13,434 bases of DNA, taken from assembly GCA_045604405.1 (NCBI GenBank), contig JAZUNZ010000027.1:1-13434 (forward strand). Direction: 5' to 3'. Each line of letters begins with the position of its first letter. Within the stretch, counting starts at the first letter, position 1. The DNA is from UMGS1649 sp045604405. GTDB lineage: Bacteria; Bacillota; Clostridia; TANB77; CAG-465. Shown here in pieces: positions 1-6,258 of the stretch. Under the pieces are notes generated by a model that had not been told where the DNA came from, did no database searches, and worked only from the letters and a program-made list of their open reading frames with translations. The position numbers and the translations under genes are program-made.

Positions 1-103
1 GCAGTAATTTCTAAGAAAAAACTGCTTAAAACATAGACTAAAATTGTTAGATTAAGAGTCATATGTTATGCATAAATATTACCACAAAAAAGATAAAAAG
101 AAA

Positions 104-135
104 AGACTGTTAACAAAAAACTTTGTCAACAGTCT
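104..135 (-). terminator. Rho-independent terminator (distal of two)
   Basis: Arms 104-117 and 122-135 pair over 14 bp around a 4-nt loop. The one imperfect position (112/127) is a G-U pair in the minus-strand RNA but an A-C mismatch in plus-strand RNA, which favours function on the minus strand. In that direction the stem is followed by a T-rich tract (complement of 91-103). It backs up the terminator at 137-168. I see nothing else in bases 1-103. Confidence 0.75.
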
Positions 136-136
136 G

Positions 137-168
137 AAAAAATAGGTTCAATATTGAACCTATTTTTT
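137..168. terminator. Perfect palindromic terminator hairpin
   Basis: A perfect 32-bp palindrome with GGTTCAA/TTGAACC in its core, flanked by A-runs and T-runs on the two sides, so it can terminate in both directions. It starts one base after the stop codon of the minus-strand gene ending at 169, so its main job is probably to end that transcript. Confidence 0.8.
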
Positions 169-489
169 TTAATCATTAAGGAGCATTTTTAAATATGCTT
201 TCATAAATTCTTCTGGCGTTGATGCATTAGGAGCCTTTCTCCACTTTCCATCATCAAAATATAAATACGGCGCGTAAAGTGTTTTATACTCACATGTCCC
301 GTCTTCAAATTCAAGCTTTAATACATCTTGTTGTCCTTCATGCTCTTTTAGCACTACGACTTCAAATAGCCGATTCGAAAAACCCGGAACGGGATGTGCT
401 TCCTCTTTGGTTGCATATATACTTACGTCCGAAAATTCCGATTCATAATAAAAATGCACCCCATAAAATTTCACATCATACATAGTCAT
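169..489 (-). CDS. Unknown protein, third copy of a tandem domain
   Basis: I do not recognise the family. The product is 106 residues, without signal peptide, membrane segment or coiled coil, so probably cytosolic. It aligns along its whole length with both halves of the neighbouring 215-residue protein: it opens MTMYDVKFYG (copy 1 opens MTIYDVKFYG), has a middle VVVLKEHEGQQDVLKL, a CEY motif at residues 67-69 followed by a Leu-Tyr, and a Trp at 83. An upstream in-frame ATG at 564 would lie inside the neighbour. I chose the ATG at 489 because AAGGAAA (495-501) sits correctly before it and the domain begins there. The upstream gene's stop (501-503) overlaps that ribosome binding site, so translation is probably coupled. 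Function unknown. Confidence 0.75.
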   Translation of the reverse strand: MTMYDVKFYGVHFYYESEFSDVSIYATKEEAHPVPGFSNRLFEVVVLKEHEGQQDVLKLEFEDGTCEYKTLYAPYLYFDDGKWRKAPNASTPEEFMKAYLKMLLND

Positions 490-500
490 ATGAGTTTCCT

Positions 501-1148
501 TCAATCTTCTATGTATTTTAAATAACATTCCATTATTTTTTCGGGAATATCGCTTCTTTGACATTGAACCCAGCGAGATGTTTTTTCACAATAACTTGTT
601 TCGGAGTCAAACAACTGGATATATTCACAGGGAGCATTCTTTCTTTCAAGTTTTACTACATACTCCTTGCCCCAAAGCGATTTATGAACTGTCGCCGTAA
701 ACCATTCTATTTCAGGAGACAAGTTTTTTCTTCTCTCCTCTTTAGAGGCATATATGCGTATAACAGGTCTTGAGATAATCATATCTTTATATGCCCCATA
801 GAAAGTCATATCAAAGATGCTTATATCTTTTTCCTTGCTTTCCTGCCGCATATTGTTAAAAGCATTCAAAAACGCTTTCTGCGCCTCACGATACTGAGTT
901 TCTTGCCACTCCCCATTTTCGTAATAAAATGTTGGCTCATATAGCGTTTCATATTCACAATTACCATCTCTATATGTGAGCATTAAAACATCTTCTTTAC
1001 CCTCGAAGCTTTTTAATACTGTAGCTGAAAATATCTTTTCCCCCGTTTTCCGTAAAACTGTTTGCTCGTTCTTTGCCATTTCGACTTTTAGTACATCATT
1101 TCCGTCCGTCTCATAAAGTCCATAGAATTTTACATCGTAAATAGTCAT
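501..1148 (-). CDS. Unknown protein with two tandem domain copies
   Basis: The family is not recognised. The 215 residues are two copies of one domain: copy 1 at about 1-103 and copy 2 at about 108-215, joined by a short charged linker (RQESKEKD). Shared landmarks are a start YDVKFYG / FDMTFYG, a central FSATVLKSFEGKEDV / FTATVHKSLWGKEYV, a CEY motif at 64-66 and 174-176, and a Trp at 81 and 193. Copy 2 is the more diverged and has extra Cys residues. No signal peptide or membrane helix is visible. The start at 1148 is preceded by a GGAGGT ribosome binding site (1155-1160). With the gene ending at 169 it forms a two-gene unit of three paralogous domains, presumably from duplication and one fusion. 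A role as immunity or binding proteins is possible but nothing here shows it. Confidence 0.8.
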   Translation of the reverse strand: MTIYDVKFYGLYETDGNDVLKVEMAKNEQTVLRKTGEKIFSATVLKSFEGKEDVLMLTYRDGNCEYETLYEPTFYYENGEWQETQYREAQKAFLNAFNNMRQESKEKDISIFDMTFYGAYKDMIISRPVIRIYASKEERRKNLSPEIEWFTATVHKSLWGKEYVVKLERKNAPCEYIQLFDSETSYCEKTSRWVQCQRSDIPEKIMECYLKYIED

Positions 1149-1168
1149 TGCGATACCTCCAAAATTTT

Positions 1169-1174
1169 ATTATA
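1169..1174 (-). promoter_or_regulatory. Possible -10 element for the tandem-domain genes
   Basis: TATAAT on the minus strand lies 26 nt upstream of the start at 1148, close to the ribosome binding site. I find no good -35 at 17 nt (GGTTTA), so this is weak. The rest of the 1149-1361 gap is AT-rich with no convincing gene or RNA. Confidence 0.3.
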
Positions 1175-1349
1175 TAATATTATTAATACGCTTAAACCCA
1201 ATAAGGGCCCTGTTTTCCCCCAATAATAATTGTTACATACACTTGCAGCGTACCTAAAGGATTTAATATAAATATCTATTAGATTATATCACCATCACGT
1301 ATTTTTGTCAATTGTATCAGCCTATCATTTACATAACATCGAAAATAGC

Positions 1350-1382
1350 ATACAAAAAACAGATTAGGAGTCTATCCTAATC
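1350..1382 (-). terminator. Terminator of the walRK-tatD operon
   Basis: GATTAGGA and TCCTAATC (1362-1369, 1375-1382) form a perfect 8-bp stem with a 5-nt loop. On the minus strand it is followed by TGTTTTTT. The upstream arm and loop contain the last codons and stop codon of tatD (1372-1374). Confidence 0.85.
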
Positions 1383-2145
1383 CGTAAAACTCTATAGCAT
1401 TATTATATAATATTTTAGCTACTTCTTCTATATTCATTTCTTTTATTTCAGCAAGCTTCTTAATTACCTCAACTATGTTTAAAGATTCGTTCCTCTCTCC
1501 CCTATGTGGCACTGGCGCAAGGTAAGGTGAATCTGTTTCTGTCATAATGTTTTCTATTGGCATCTCTTTTATCACCTTAATTGCAGTCTCTGTTCTTTTA
1601 TATGTTATGTTTCCACCAAGAGATATTTTATATCCTTTATTTATAATATATTTTGCCGTTTGTTCATTTAGGTCAAAACAGTGGAACATTATTTTTTCCG
1701 GCTTGTTTTCTGTGCTTTCCAACACTTCCATTGTATCTATACTTGCATCTCTAGAATGTATTTGTACTGGCAATCCCAATTCATAAGCAAATTCTAATTG
1801 CTCTTTAAAAAGCTTCTTTTGTTCCTCTTTAAACTCCTTTGTGTAGTGATAATCCAGGCCTATTTCACCGATTGCAACGATTTTTTCTTTTGGGTTTTCC
1901 ACATATAGTCTTTTTAGATCCTCTATATTTTCCCCGTCTTCCACATACCCCGGATGAATTCCTATCGTACAATATATATTGTCATGATTATTAGCAAGTT
2001 GTAATGCACTTTTTGATGATTCAATTCCAGCTCCTGCATTTATTATATATTCCACGCCATTTTCACATTGTCTTTTTATTGTTTCTTCTCTATCTTCGTT
2101 ATATCTTTCATCCTCATAATGAGCATGTACATCTATTATTTTCAT
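1372..2145 (-). CDS. tatD: TatD-family metal-dependent deoxyribonuclease
   Basis: This is a 257-residue TatD-family hydrolase, a TIM-barrel enzyme with two metal ions and a cytosolic DNase role in DNA turnover or repair. All expected metal ligands are visible: the HxH motif DVHAH (His7, His9), Glu94 in GEIGLDYH, His130 in VQIHSRDA, His155 in MFHCF, and Asp205 in TETDSPYLAP followed by the PHRGERNE segment. Length is normal for the family (about 255-265). The start at 2145 is preceded by AGGGGA, and the kinase gene ends only 8 nt upstream, so it is the last gene of the walRK-like operon. In many Clostridia tatD lies next to metG or ksgA; here it occupies the place where Bacillus has the WalK regulators yycH and yycI. 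The family is certain; the exact substrate is not. Confidence 0.93.
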   Translation of the reverse strand: MKIIDVHAHYEDERYNEDREETIKRQCENGVEYIINAGAGIESSKSALQLANNHDNIYCTIGIHPGYVEDGENIEDLKRLYVENPKEKIVAIGEIGLDYHYTKEFKEEQKKLFKEQLEFAYELGLPVQIHSRDASIDTMEVLESTENKPEKIMFHCFDLNEQTAKYIINKGYKISLGGNITYKRTETAIKVIKEMPIENIMTETDSPYLAPVPHRGERNESLNIVEVIKKLAEIKEMNIEEVAKILYNNAIEFYGLG

Positions 2146-2153
2146 TTTGTCCC

Positions 2154-3539
2154 CTATTTCATTATTGGAATTGTAACAATAACCTCTGTTCCAATACCAA
2201 CCTCACTCTTAATTTCAATAGTACCTTCATGAGCTTCTACTATTTCCTTAACGATAGAAAGGCCTAGTCCTGTTCCTCCCATTTGTCTAGAACGTGCTTT
2301 ATCTACTCTATAGAACCTTTCAAATATACGCTTCAAGTCTTTTTCTGGTATTCCCATACCATTATCTACAAACTTAAGATATGCCTTCCCACCGGCTGCA
2401 CCAATATATACAGTAATCTCTCCACCTTCTGGCGTATACTTTATACTGTTGCTTAATATGTTTATCATAACCTGTTGTATTCCATCTTTGTCCACATATA
2501 CTGGTCCTGGTATCATATTGACTACACATTTTAAATTGTGTTTCTTTTCCATTGCCACATATTGCATATTCTCTACAACTTGCTTTGCCAAATCATCAAT
2601 GTTAAGTTTAATTTTATTCCAAACATTTTTCTTGTAATCAAATCTAGAAAGTTGTAAAAGATCTGCAACTATTCTATCCATTCTATTGGCTTCATCATTT
2701 ATAACTTGAGCAAATTTAGCTATTTCTTCTTTTTCAAGCTCTCTATCTAATATAGTTTCCGAATACCCCTTTATAGAGCAAAGTGGTGTTTTTAATTCAT
2801 GCGAAACATTAGCAACAAACTCTTTTCTCATATTGTCTAGTTTTTCGCTTTCAGTAATGTTTTTAATGAAGATTATAACACCCATTGGCATAAGTCTTTC
2901 ATTGTGGAATGGAACTAACACTACATCTAACACGCTGTCATTTACAGTGGTTTTTTCCTCCACACTTTTATAATTTGTCATGTATAGAACTTTATCAAAA
3001 TCTACCTTGATTTTAAGCTTTTTTAAAACCTTTTCATAAGTGTTGTCTTCTGAAGTAATATTTGCAAATGCTTTTGCAGCTGAATTTATTTGTATTATTT
3101 GTCTTTGCATTGAAAATGCTATAACTCCGTCTGGCATTCTTTCTAGTATTATTCCTGTTTTGCTTTCTTGACTTGTTACTTCAAAATTGTTTTTTGAAAT
3201 TCCTTGCATTATATCACTATAAATATCTATTACACTGTTTATCTCTTTTAGTTCAGTACATCCAGTAAGTATTCGGGAGTCTACACTTTTACCATCCTTT
3301 ATATTTTTCATGGTTTTTTCAATACGTCTTAATGGTAAAAGTATTTTATTACTATATATAGCAGACACTATTAACGCAAATAAAATTAGCACACCAATTG
3401 ATATTACAATCGGTGCGTTAAATACAAGTCCAAATTCTTTTGTAATAGAATAATTTACCGCAATGTTCATTACTACAAATGTAACTATTACAAATCCTAA
3501 CACCAGCACTTTCGTGCTAGTTTTTATAGATTTAAACAT
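2154..3539 (-). CDS. walK: WalK/PhoR-like sensor histidine kinase
   Basis: A membrane histidine kinase of 461 residues that should phosphorylate the regulator encoded just upstream. Order: membrane helix 1 (about 11-30), an outside loop of only about 11 residues, membrane helix 2 (about 42-63), a HAMP-like region (64-115), a PAS domain (about 125-225, ERMPDGVIAF), then HisKA with the phospho-acceptor His247 in NVSHELKTP. The ATPase domain follows, with an N box (NILSNSIKYTPEGG), DNGMGIP, FERFYRVDKARS and GGTGLGLSI. All catalytic motifs look intact. Bacillus WalK is about 610 residues with a large extracellular domain. This one lacks that domain, so it must sense in the membrane or through its cytoplasmic PAS. 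The start overlaps the regulator's stop by 8 nt (ATGTTTAA), a sign of coupled translation. WalK is preferred over PhoR because of the partner; the distinction is not proven. Confidence 0.88.
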   Translation of the reverse strand: MFKSIKTSTKVLVLGFVIVTFVVMNIAVNYSITKEFGLVFNAPIVISIGVLILFALIVSAIYSNKILLPLRRIEKTMKNIKDGKSVDSRILTGCTELKEINSVIDIYSDIMQGISKNNFEVTSQESKTGIILERMPDGVIAFSMQRQIIQINSAAKAFANITSEDNTYEKVLKKLKIKVDFDKVLYMTNYKSVEEKTTVNDSVLDVVLVPFHNERLMPMGVIIFIKNITESEKLDNMRKEFVANVSHELKTPLCSIKGYSETILDRELEKEEIAKFAQVINDEANRMDRIVADLLQLSRFDYKKNVWNKIKLNIDDLAKQVVENMQYVAMEKKHNLKCVVNMIPGPVYVDKDGIQQVMINILSNSIKYTPEGGEITVYIGAAGGKAYLKFVDNGMGIPEKDLKRIFERFYRVDKARSRQMGGTGLGLSIVKEIVEAHEGTIEIKSEVGIGTEVIVTIPIMK

Positions 3540-4221
3540 AATATCCTATTCCTCTTTTTGTTATTATATATTTTGGTTCAGAAGTATTATCTTCTATTTT
3601 TTCTCTTATTCTTCTTATAGTAACATCTACGCTTCTAACATCACCATAATAGTCATATCCCCAAACATTTTTAAGAATTTGCTCACGTGTAAATACTTGT
3701 CCAGCATGAGCTGCTAAAAGCTTTATTACTTCAAATTCCTTCATAGTTAAGTCTATTATTTTACCCTTTTTAACAACTACATATTTTTCTACATCTAGAA
3801 CAAGGTCTTTTATTTTTAATTCCTCTGTAGCTTCGTTGTTTTGTGTGTCTTCAGGCAACACGTGTTTTCTTAAGTTTGCTTTAACACGCGCTGTAAGTTC
3901 TCTTACGCTGAATGGCTTAGTCATATAGTCATCTGCACCAAGCTCAAGGCCTATAATTTTATCTACTACTTCCTCTTTAGCTGTAAGCATTATTATTGGG
4001 CATGTAAGTTTTTGTCTTATTTTTTTACATACAGTAAATCCGTCCATTTTAGGAAGCATAACGTCTAAAATTATTAAATCCGGTTTTGCAGTCAGTGCCA
4101 TTTCTACTGCTTGTTCACCATCATATGCTTCAATTGTTTTATAGCCATCTTTTTCTAGATTAAACTTTAGTACATCTACGATTGGCTTTTCGTCGTCAAC
4201 TATCAATATTTTCTTTTCCAT
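3532..4221 (-). CDS. walR: WalR-like OmpR-family response regulator
   Basis: A DNA-binding two-component regulator of 229 residues. The receiver domain (1-120) has the acidic pair Asp9/Asp10, the phospho-acceptor Asp53 (LIILDVMLP), Thr80 and Lys102. The winged-helix effector domain (about 135-229) ends in NVWGYDYYGDVRSVDVTIRR and a GIGYYV tail. From memory this end and the N-terminus are very close to Bacillus subtilis WalR (YycF), the essential regulator of cell-wall hydrolases, and less like PhoP. The start at 4221 is preceded by AGAGGTG. The gene is first of the walR-walK-tatD unit, and its promoter lies at 4244-4271. Three half-sites of the kind this family binds lie just upstream (4279-4306), suggesting autoregulation. 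The family is certain; the Wal assignment is likely. Confidence 0.92.
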   Translation of the reverse strand: MEKKILIVDDEKPIVDVLKFNLEKDGYKTIEAYDGEQAVEMALTAKPDLIILDVMLPKMDGFTVCKKIRQKLTCPIIMLTAKEEVVDKIIGLELGADDYMTKPFSVRELTARVKANLRKHVLPEDTQNNEATEELKIKDLVLDVEKYVVVKKGKIIDLTMKEFEVIKLLAAHAGQVFTREQILKNVWGYDYYGDVRSVDVTIRRIREKIEDNTSEPKYIITKRGIGYYV

Positions 4222-4243
4222 ATCGACACCTCTTTACGAGATA

Positions 4244-4271
4244 ATTTTATCATAAAAATATCATTTGACAA
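4244..4271 (-). promoter_or_regulatory. Sigma-A promoter of walR operon
   Basis: On the minus strand, -35 TTGTCA (4271-4266), a 16-nt spacer and -10 TAAAAT (4249-4244), about 23 nt upstream of the walR start codon. It is the only good promoter match in the 240-nt divergent region on this strand. Confidence 0.6.
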
Positions 4272-4278
4272 GTGTTTT

Positions 4279-4306
4279 TGTTAAATTTGTGTAATTTTTC
4301 TGTCAT
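4279..4306. promoter_or_regulatory. Putative WalR/PhoP-type operator, three direct repeats
   Basis: Three half-sites on the plus strand, TGTTAA (4279-4284), TGTAAT (4290-4295) and TGTCAT (4301-4306), are spaced exactly 11 nt apart. The first two match the published WalR site TGTWAH-N5-TGTWAH perfectly. Read on the minus strand the first is TTAACA, the Bacillus PhoP half-site. The array ends 8 nt upstream of the walR -35 element, where it could activate or modulate that promoter. A further lone TGTTAT occurs at 4331-4336. The match is seen; binding and autoregulation are inferred. Confidence 0.55.
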
Positions 4307-4375
4307 TTGTTTTTAACTATATTACAATTGTGTTATTAGTTTATATTTATCCGCTCAACTAGCTATAAATAGCCG

Positions 4376-4404
4376 TTTACTTTTATTCTTTTTTATTGTA
4401 TAAT
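4376..4404 (+). promoter_or_regulatory. Sigma-A promoter of the orphan gene at 4462
   Basis: -35 TTTACT (4376-4381), a 17-nt spacer and a perfect -10 TATAAT (4399-4404). Transcription would start near 4411, giving a leader of about 50 nt before the ATG at 4462. Confidence 0.6.
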
Positions 4405-4461
4405 ACTGGCTAGAAATATTTTTAATGGCTACTAATTAGTATTCTATATATTGGAGGTTTT

Positions 4462-4902
4462 ATGAAAATATTCAAAGATGCTTTAGATGGGCGGCAGCAA
4501 ATAATTGTTCAAGATGGAAACAGTCAATTCATAATTGGTTTCTTCGGTTCAGATATATATTGGATAATGCCTAACTATATTCCCGAAAACAAGTTCATAA
4601 TTCTGCAGAGCTGTCCATACCTTTTTGAATTTCTTGAAAATTTATTTTCTACCGAACATTTTAAGAATTGCACTTTTACTTGGCTTAGCGAAGCTCGCTT
4701 ACCTGAAAACTCTAGCAGTTTAAAAATAACCAAAGGGCAAAATTATTTTCGCATAAGATTTATTCAAAACGAAAATGACTATTTAGCTAGAGCAAGAAAC
4801 ATTTGCCCCATTTGTTTTTGCTTAAGCGGCAGTAGAAACCAACAGATTGCAAACAAATTCAGTATAATGCTAAACGAATTATTAACCAGAGACTTTAGTT
4901 AG
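4462..4902 (+). CDS. Unknown cytosolic protein, 146 residues
   Basis: I do not recognise this family. The start has a good GGAGG (4453-4457) and a promoter upstream, and the gene ends in a strong hairpin, so it is a real single-gene transcription unit. The product has no signal peptide or membrane helix and is rich in aromatic residues: an N-terminal half that looks beta-rich (QQIIVQDGNSQFIIGFFGSD), then SCPYLFEFLENLF. Near the C-terminus a CPICFC cluster (about residues 112-117) could bind a metal or be coincidental, since no second Cys pair of that spacing is present. It lies alone on the plus strand between two minus-strand operons, divergent from walR, and shares the upstream region holding the WalR-type repeats. 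No function can be assigned. Confidence 0.75.
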   Translation: MKIFKDALDGRQQIIVQDGNSQFIIGFFGSDIYWIMPNYIPENKFIILQSCPYLFEFLENLFSTEHFKNCTFTWLSEARLPENSSSLKITKGQNYFRIRFIQNENDYLARARNICPICFCLSGSRNQQIANKFSIMLNELLTRDFS

Positions 4903-4920
4903 CCTCTGGTTAATAATTTT
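4881..4920 (+). terminator. Terminator-like hairpin of the orphan gene
   Basis: A perfect 11-bp stem ATTAACCAGAG / CTCTGGTTAAT (4881-4891, 4904-4914) with a 12-nt loop that holds the stop codon (4900-4902). It is followed by AATTTT, a weak T-tract, so termination may be partial. Confidence 0.6.
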
Positions 4921-4930
4921 ATGAGTTATA

Positions 4931-4958
4931 GAAAAAGCAAAGGGATTATCCTTTGCTT
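4931..4958 (-). terminator. Terminator of the dnaX-murD operon
   Basis: On the minus strand AAGCAAAGG and CCTTTGCTT (4950-4958, 4935-4943) form a 9-bp stem with a 6-nt loop that runs into a T-tract (complement of 4932-4936). The first arm contains the last two sense codons of murD, and the stop codon (4946-4948) lies in the loop. Confidence 0.85.
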
Positions 4959-6247
4959 GTAAATTTTATAACATATTCTTTAAACTTATCTCCACGTTCT
5001 TCAAAGTTTTTAAATACTCCATAGCTTGCCGCCGCTGGAGACATTAAGCATATTGTACCTGGTTTTGTAATTTGTACTGCAAGTTCAACTGCCTTCTCTA
5101 AATTTTCTGCATATACTATATTTGCATTTGTTTGTCTTTTATGAAGTTCTTCAAAAATTCTCTTGCCACTATCATACATAAGAATTACATTTTCTACTTT
5201 GCCTTGGGATAAAAATTCTACTAAAGACGAATAATGAATACCTCTGTCCATTCCGCCAATTATTACTGTGTTTATATTTGGTATGCTTTCAACAGATGAA
5301 ATAACTGCCTCTGGAATTGTTGCAATAGAATCATCTATGTATGTTACGTCATTATATACCCCTATTGCCTCCAATCTGTGCGCTAAAGGTTTGAACTCTA
5401 AAACAGCCTTTTGTATTTGTTCATCTTCTACATTTAGAAGCTTTGCAACTTTAGCAGCAACTGATATGTTGTATTTATTGTGATTGCCACGAATGTTTTC
5501 ATTTTGTGGAATAGTTCCCTGCAAATTCTTAGGACTTATCCCCATTAAATGTTGTACTAAATTCCTGTTTTCGTTTAGTACTTCTTTCTCATCTTCATTG
5601 AATATGTAATAATCCTCTTTTCTTTGGTATTTGTATATATTTCTCTTAGCCTCTTTATATTCCTCATAACTTTTATAATGATCTAAATGATCCTCATACA
5701 TATTAAGAAGAACCGAAATATGTGGGCTACAGTCTACAAATTGCAACTGGTGAGATGACAGTTCGTATACGAAATAATCCATTTCATCATATACATTCAT
5801 CTCATCAAATGCAGGAAGACCTATATTTCCAACAAGAAGTACATTGTACTTTTGTTTTAGCATTGCATAAATTAAAGAGGATGTTGTACTTTTCCCTTTA
5901 GTTCCTGTAATTCCAATAATTTTAGTTCCACCATATTTTAAAAACATTTCTGTTTGAGATGTTATTTTTTCCCTTATATGTGTCAAATCTATATCTTTAA
6001 AAGATATCCCAGGAGTTTTCATAATAAGGTCGTAATCGTTAATCGCCATCAAATAGTTTGCCCCAGTGTGAAGTGTTACATTGTCTTTTAACACTTCTTG
6101 GTCAGTAACTTCGTTTATATCCGCAATACCTATTTTGCAATTTATATTATTATTTTTTATAAAATGATATGTGCTTTTACCTTCACGGCCAAAGCCTAGT
6201 ATAAGCACTTTTTTGCCTGTTAACTCTTGTATAATTTTATCTTTCAC
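4946..6247 (-). CDS. murD: MurD-type UDP-MurNAc-L-Ala:glutamate ligase (likely MurD2)
   Basis: A cytosolic Mur ligase of 433 residues (family about 430-470) that adds glutamate to UDP-MurNAc-L-Ala using ATP. Seen: an N-terminal Rossmann start (KKVLILGFGREGKST, 12-26), the P-loop GTKGKST (115-121), NMYEDHLDHY (182-191), the Lys expected to be carbamylated in AKRN (Lys201), NHNKYN (255-260), and GGMDRGIHYS (331-340). Two segments near the glutamate site differ from ordinary MurD: the usual DSKATN is DSIATI (306-311), and the usual S-x-D-x-F before the NFE motif is SYGVF (408-412, Gly for Asp). The gene lies 11 nt downstream of the MurL-like gene, which suggests it is the L-glutamate-adding MurD2 type that works with MurL. 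The Mur ligase identity is certain; preference for L-Glu is inferred from neighbour and residues. No second murD is visible here. Confidence 0.92.
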   Translation of the reverse strand: MKDKIIQELTGKKVLILGFGREGKSTYHFIKNNNINCKIGIADINEVTDQEVLKDNVTLHTGANYLMAINDYDLIMKTPGISFKDIDLTHIREKITSQTEMFLKYGGTKIIGITGTKGKSTTSSLIYAMLKQKYNVLLVGNIGLPAFDEMNVYDEMDYFVYELSSHQLQFVDCSPHISVLLNMYEDHLDHYKSYEEYKEAKRNIYKYQRKEDYYIFNEDEKEVLNENRNLVQHLMGISPKNLQGTIPQNENIRGNHNKYNISVAAKVAKLLNVEDEQIQKAVLEFKPLAHRLEAIGVYNDVTYIDDSIATIPEAVISSVESIPNINTVIIGGMDRGIHYSSLVEFLSQGKVENVILMYDSGKRIFEELHKRQTNANIVYAENLEKAVELAVQITKPGTICLMSPAAASYGVFKNFEERGDKFKEYVIKFTSKG

Positions 6248-6258
6248 AAAAGCTCCTC

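Noticed and set aside
1..103. Search for a small gene or RNA at the left edge
   Set aside because: Only AT-rich sequence with short A-runs; no start with a ribosome binding site and no stable structure. The T-rich complement serves as the tail of the terminator at 104-135.
489..564. Longer N-terminus for the gene ending at 169, starting at 564
   Set aside because: It would overlap the upstream gene by 64 nt and has no ribosome binding site; the domain homology begins at 489, where AAGGAAA is correctly spaced.
1149..1349. Riboswitch or T-box in the gap before the tandem-domain genes
   Set aside because: No conserved T-box or riboswitch motif and no paired stems of note; the GGGCCC and CCCCC stretches near 1205-1221 do not form a larger structure.
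4279..4306. Calling the array a Pho box and the pair PhoPR
   Set aside because: The half-sites fit both PhoP and WalR recognition. The regulator's ends resemble WalR more, so I kept Wal but note that the site alone cannot decide.
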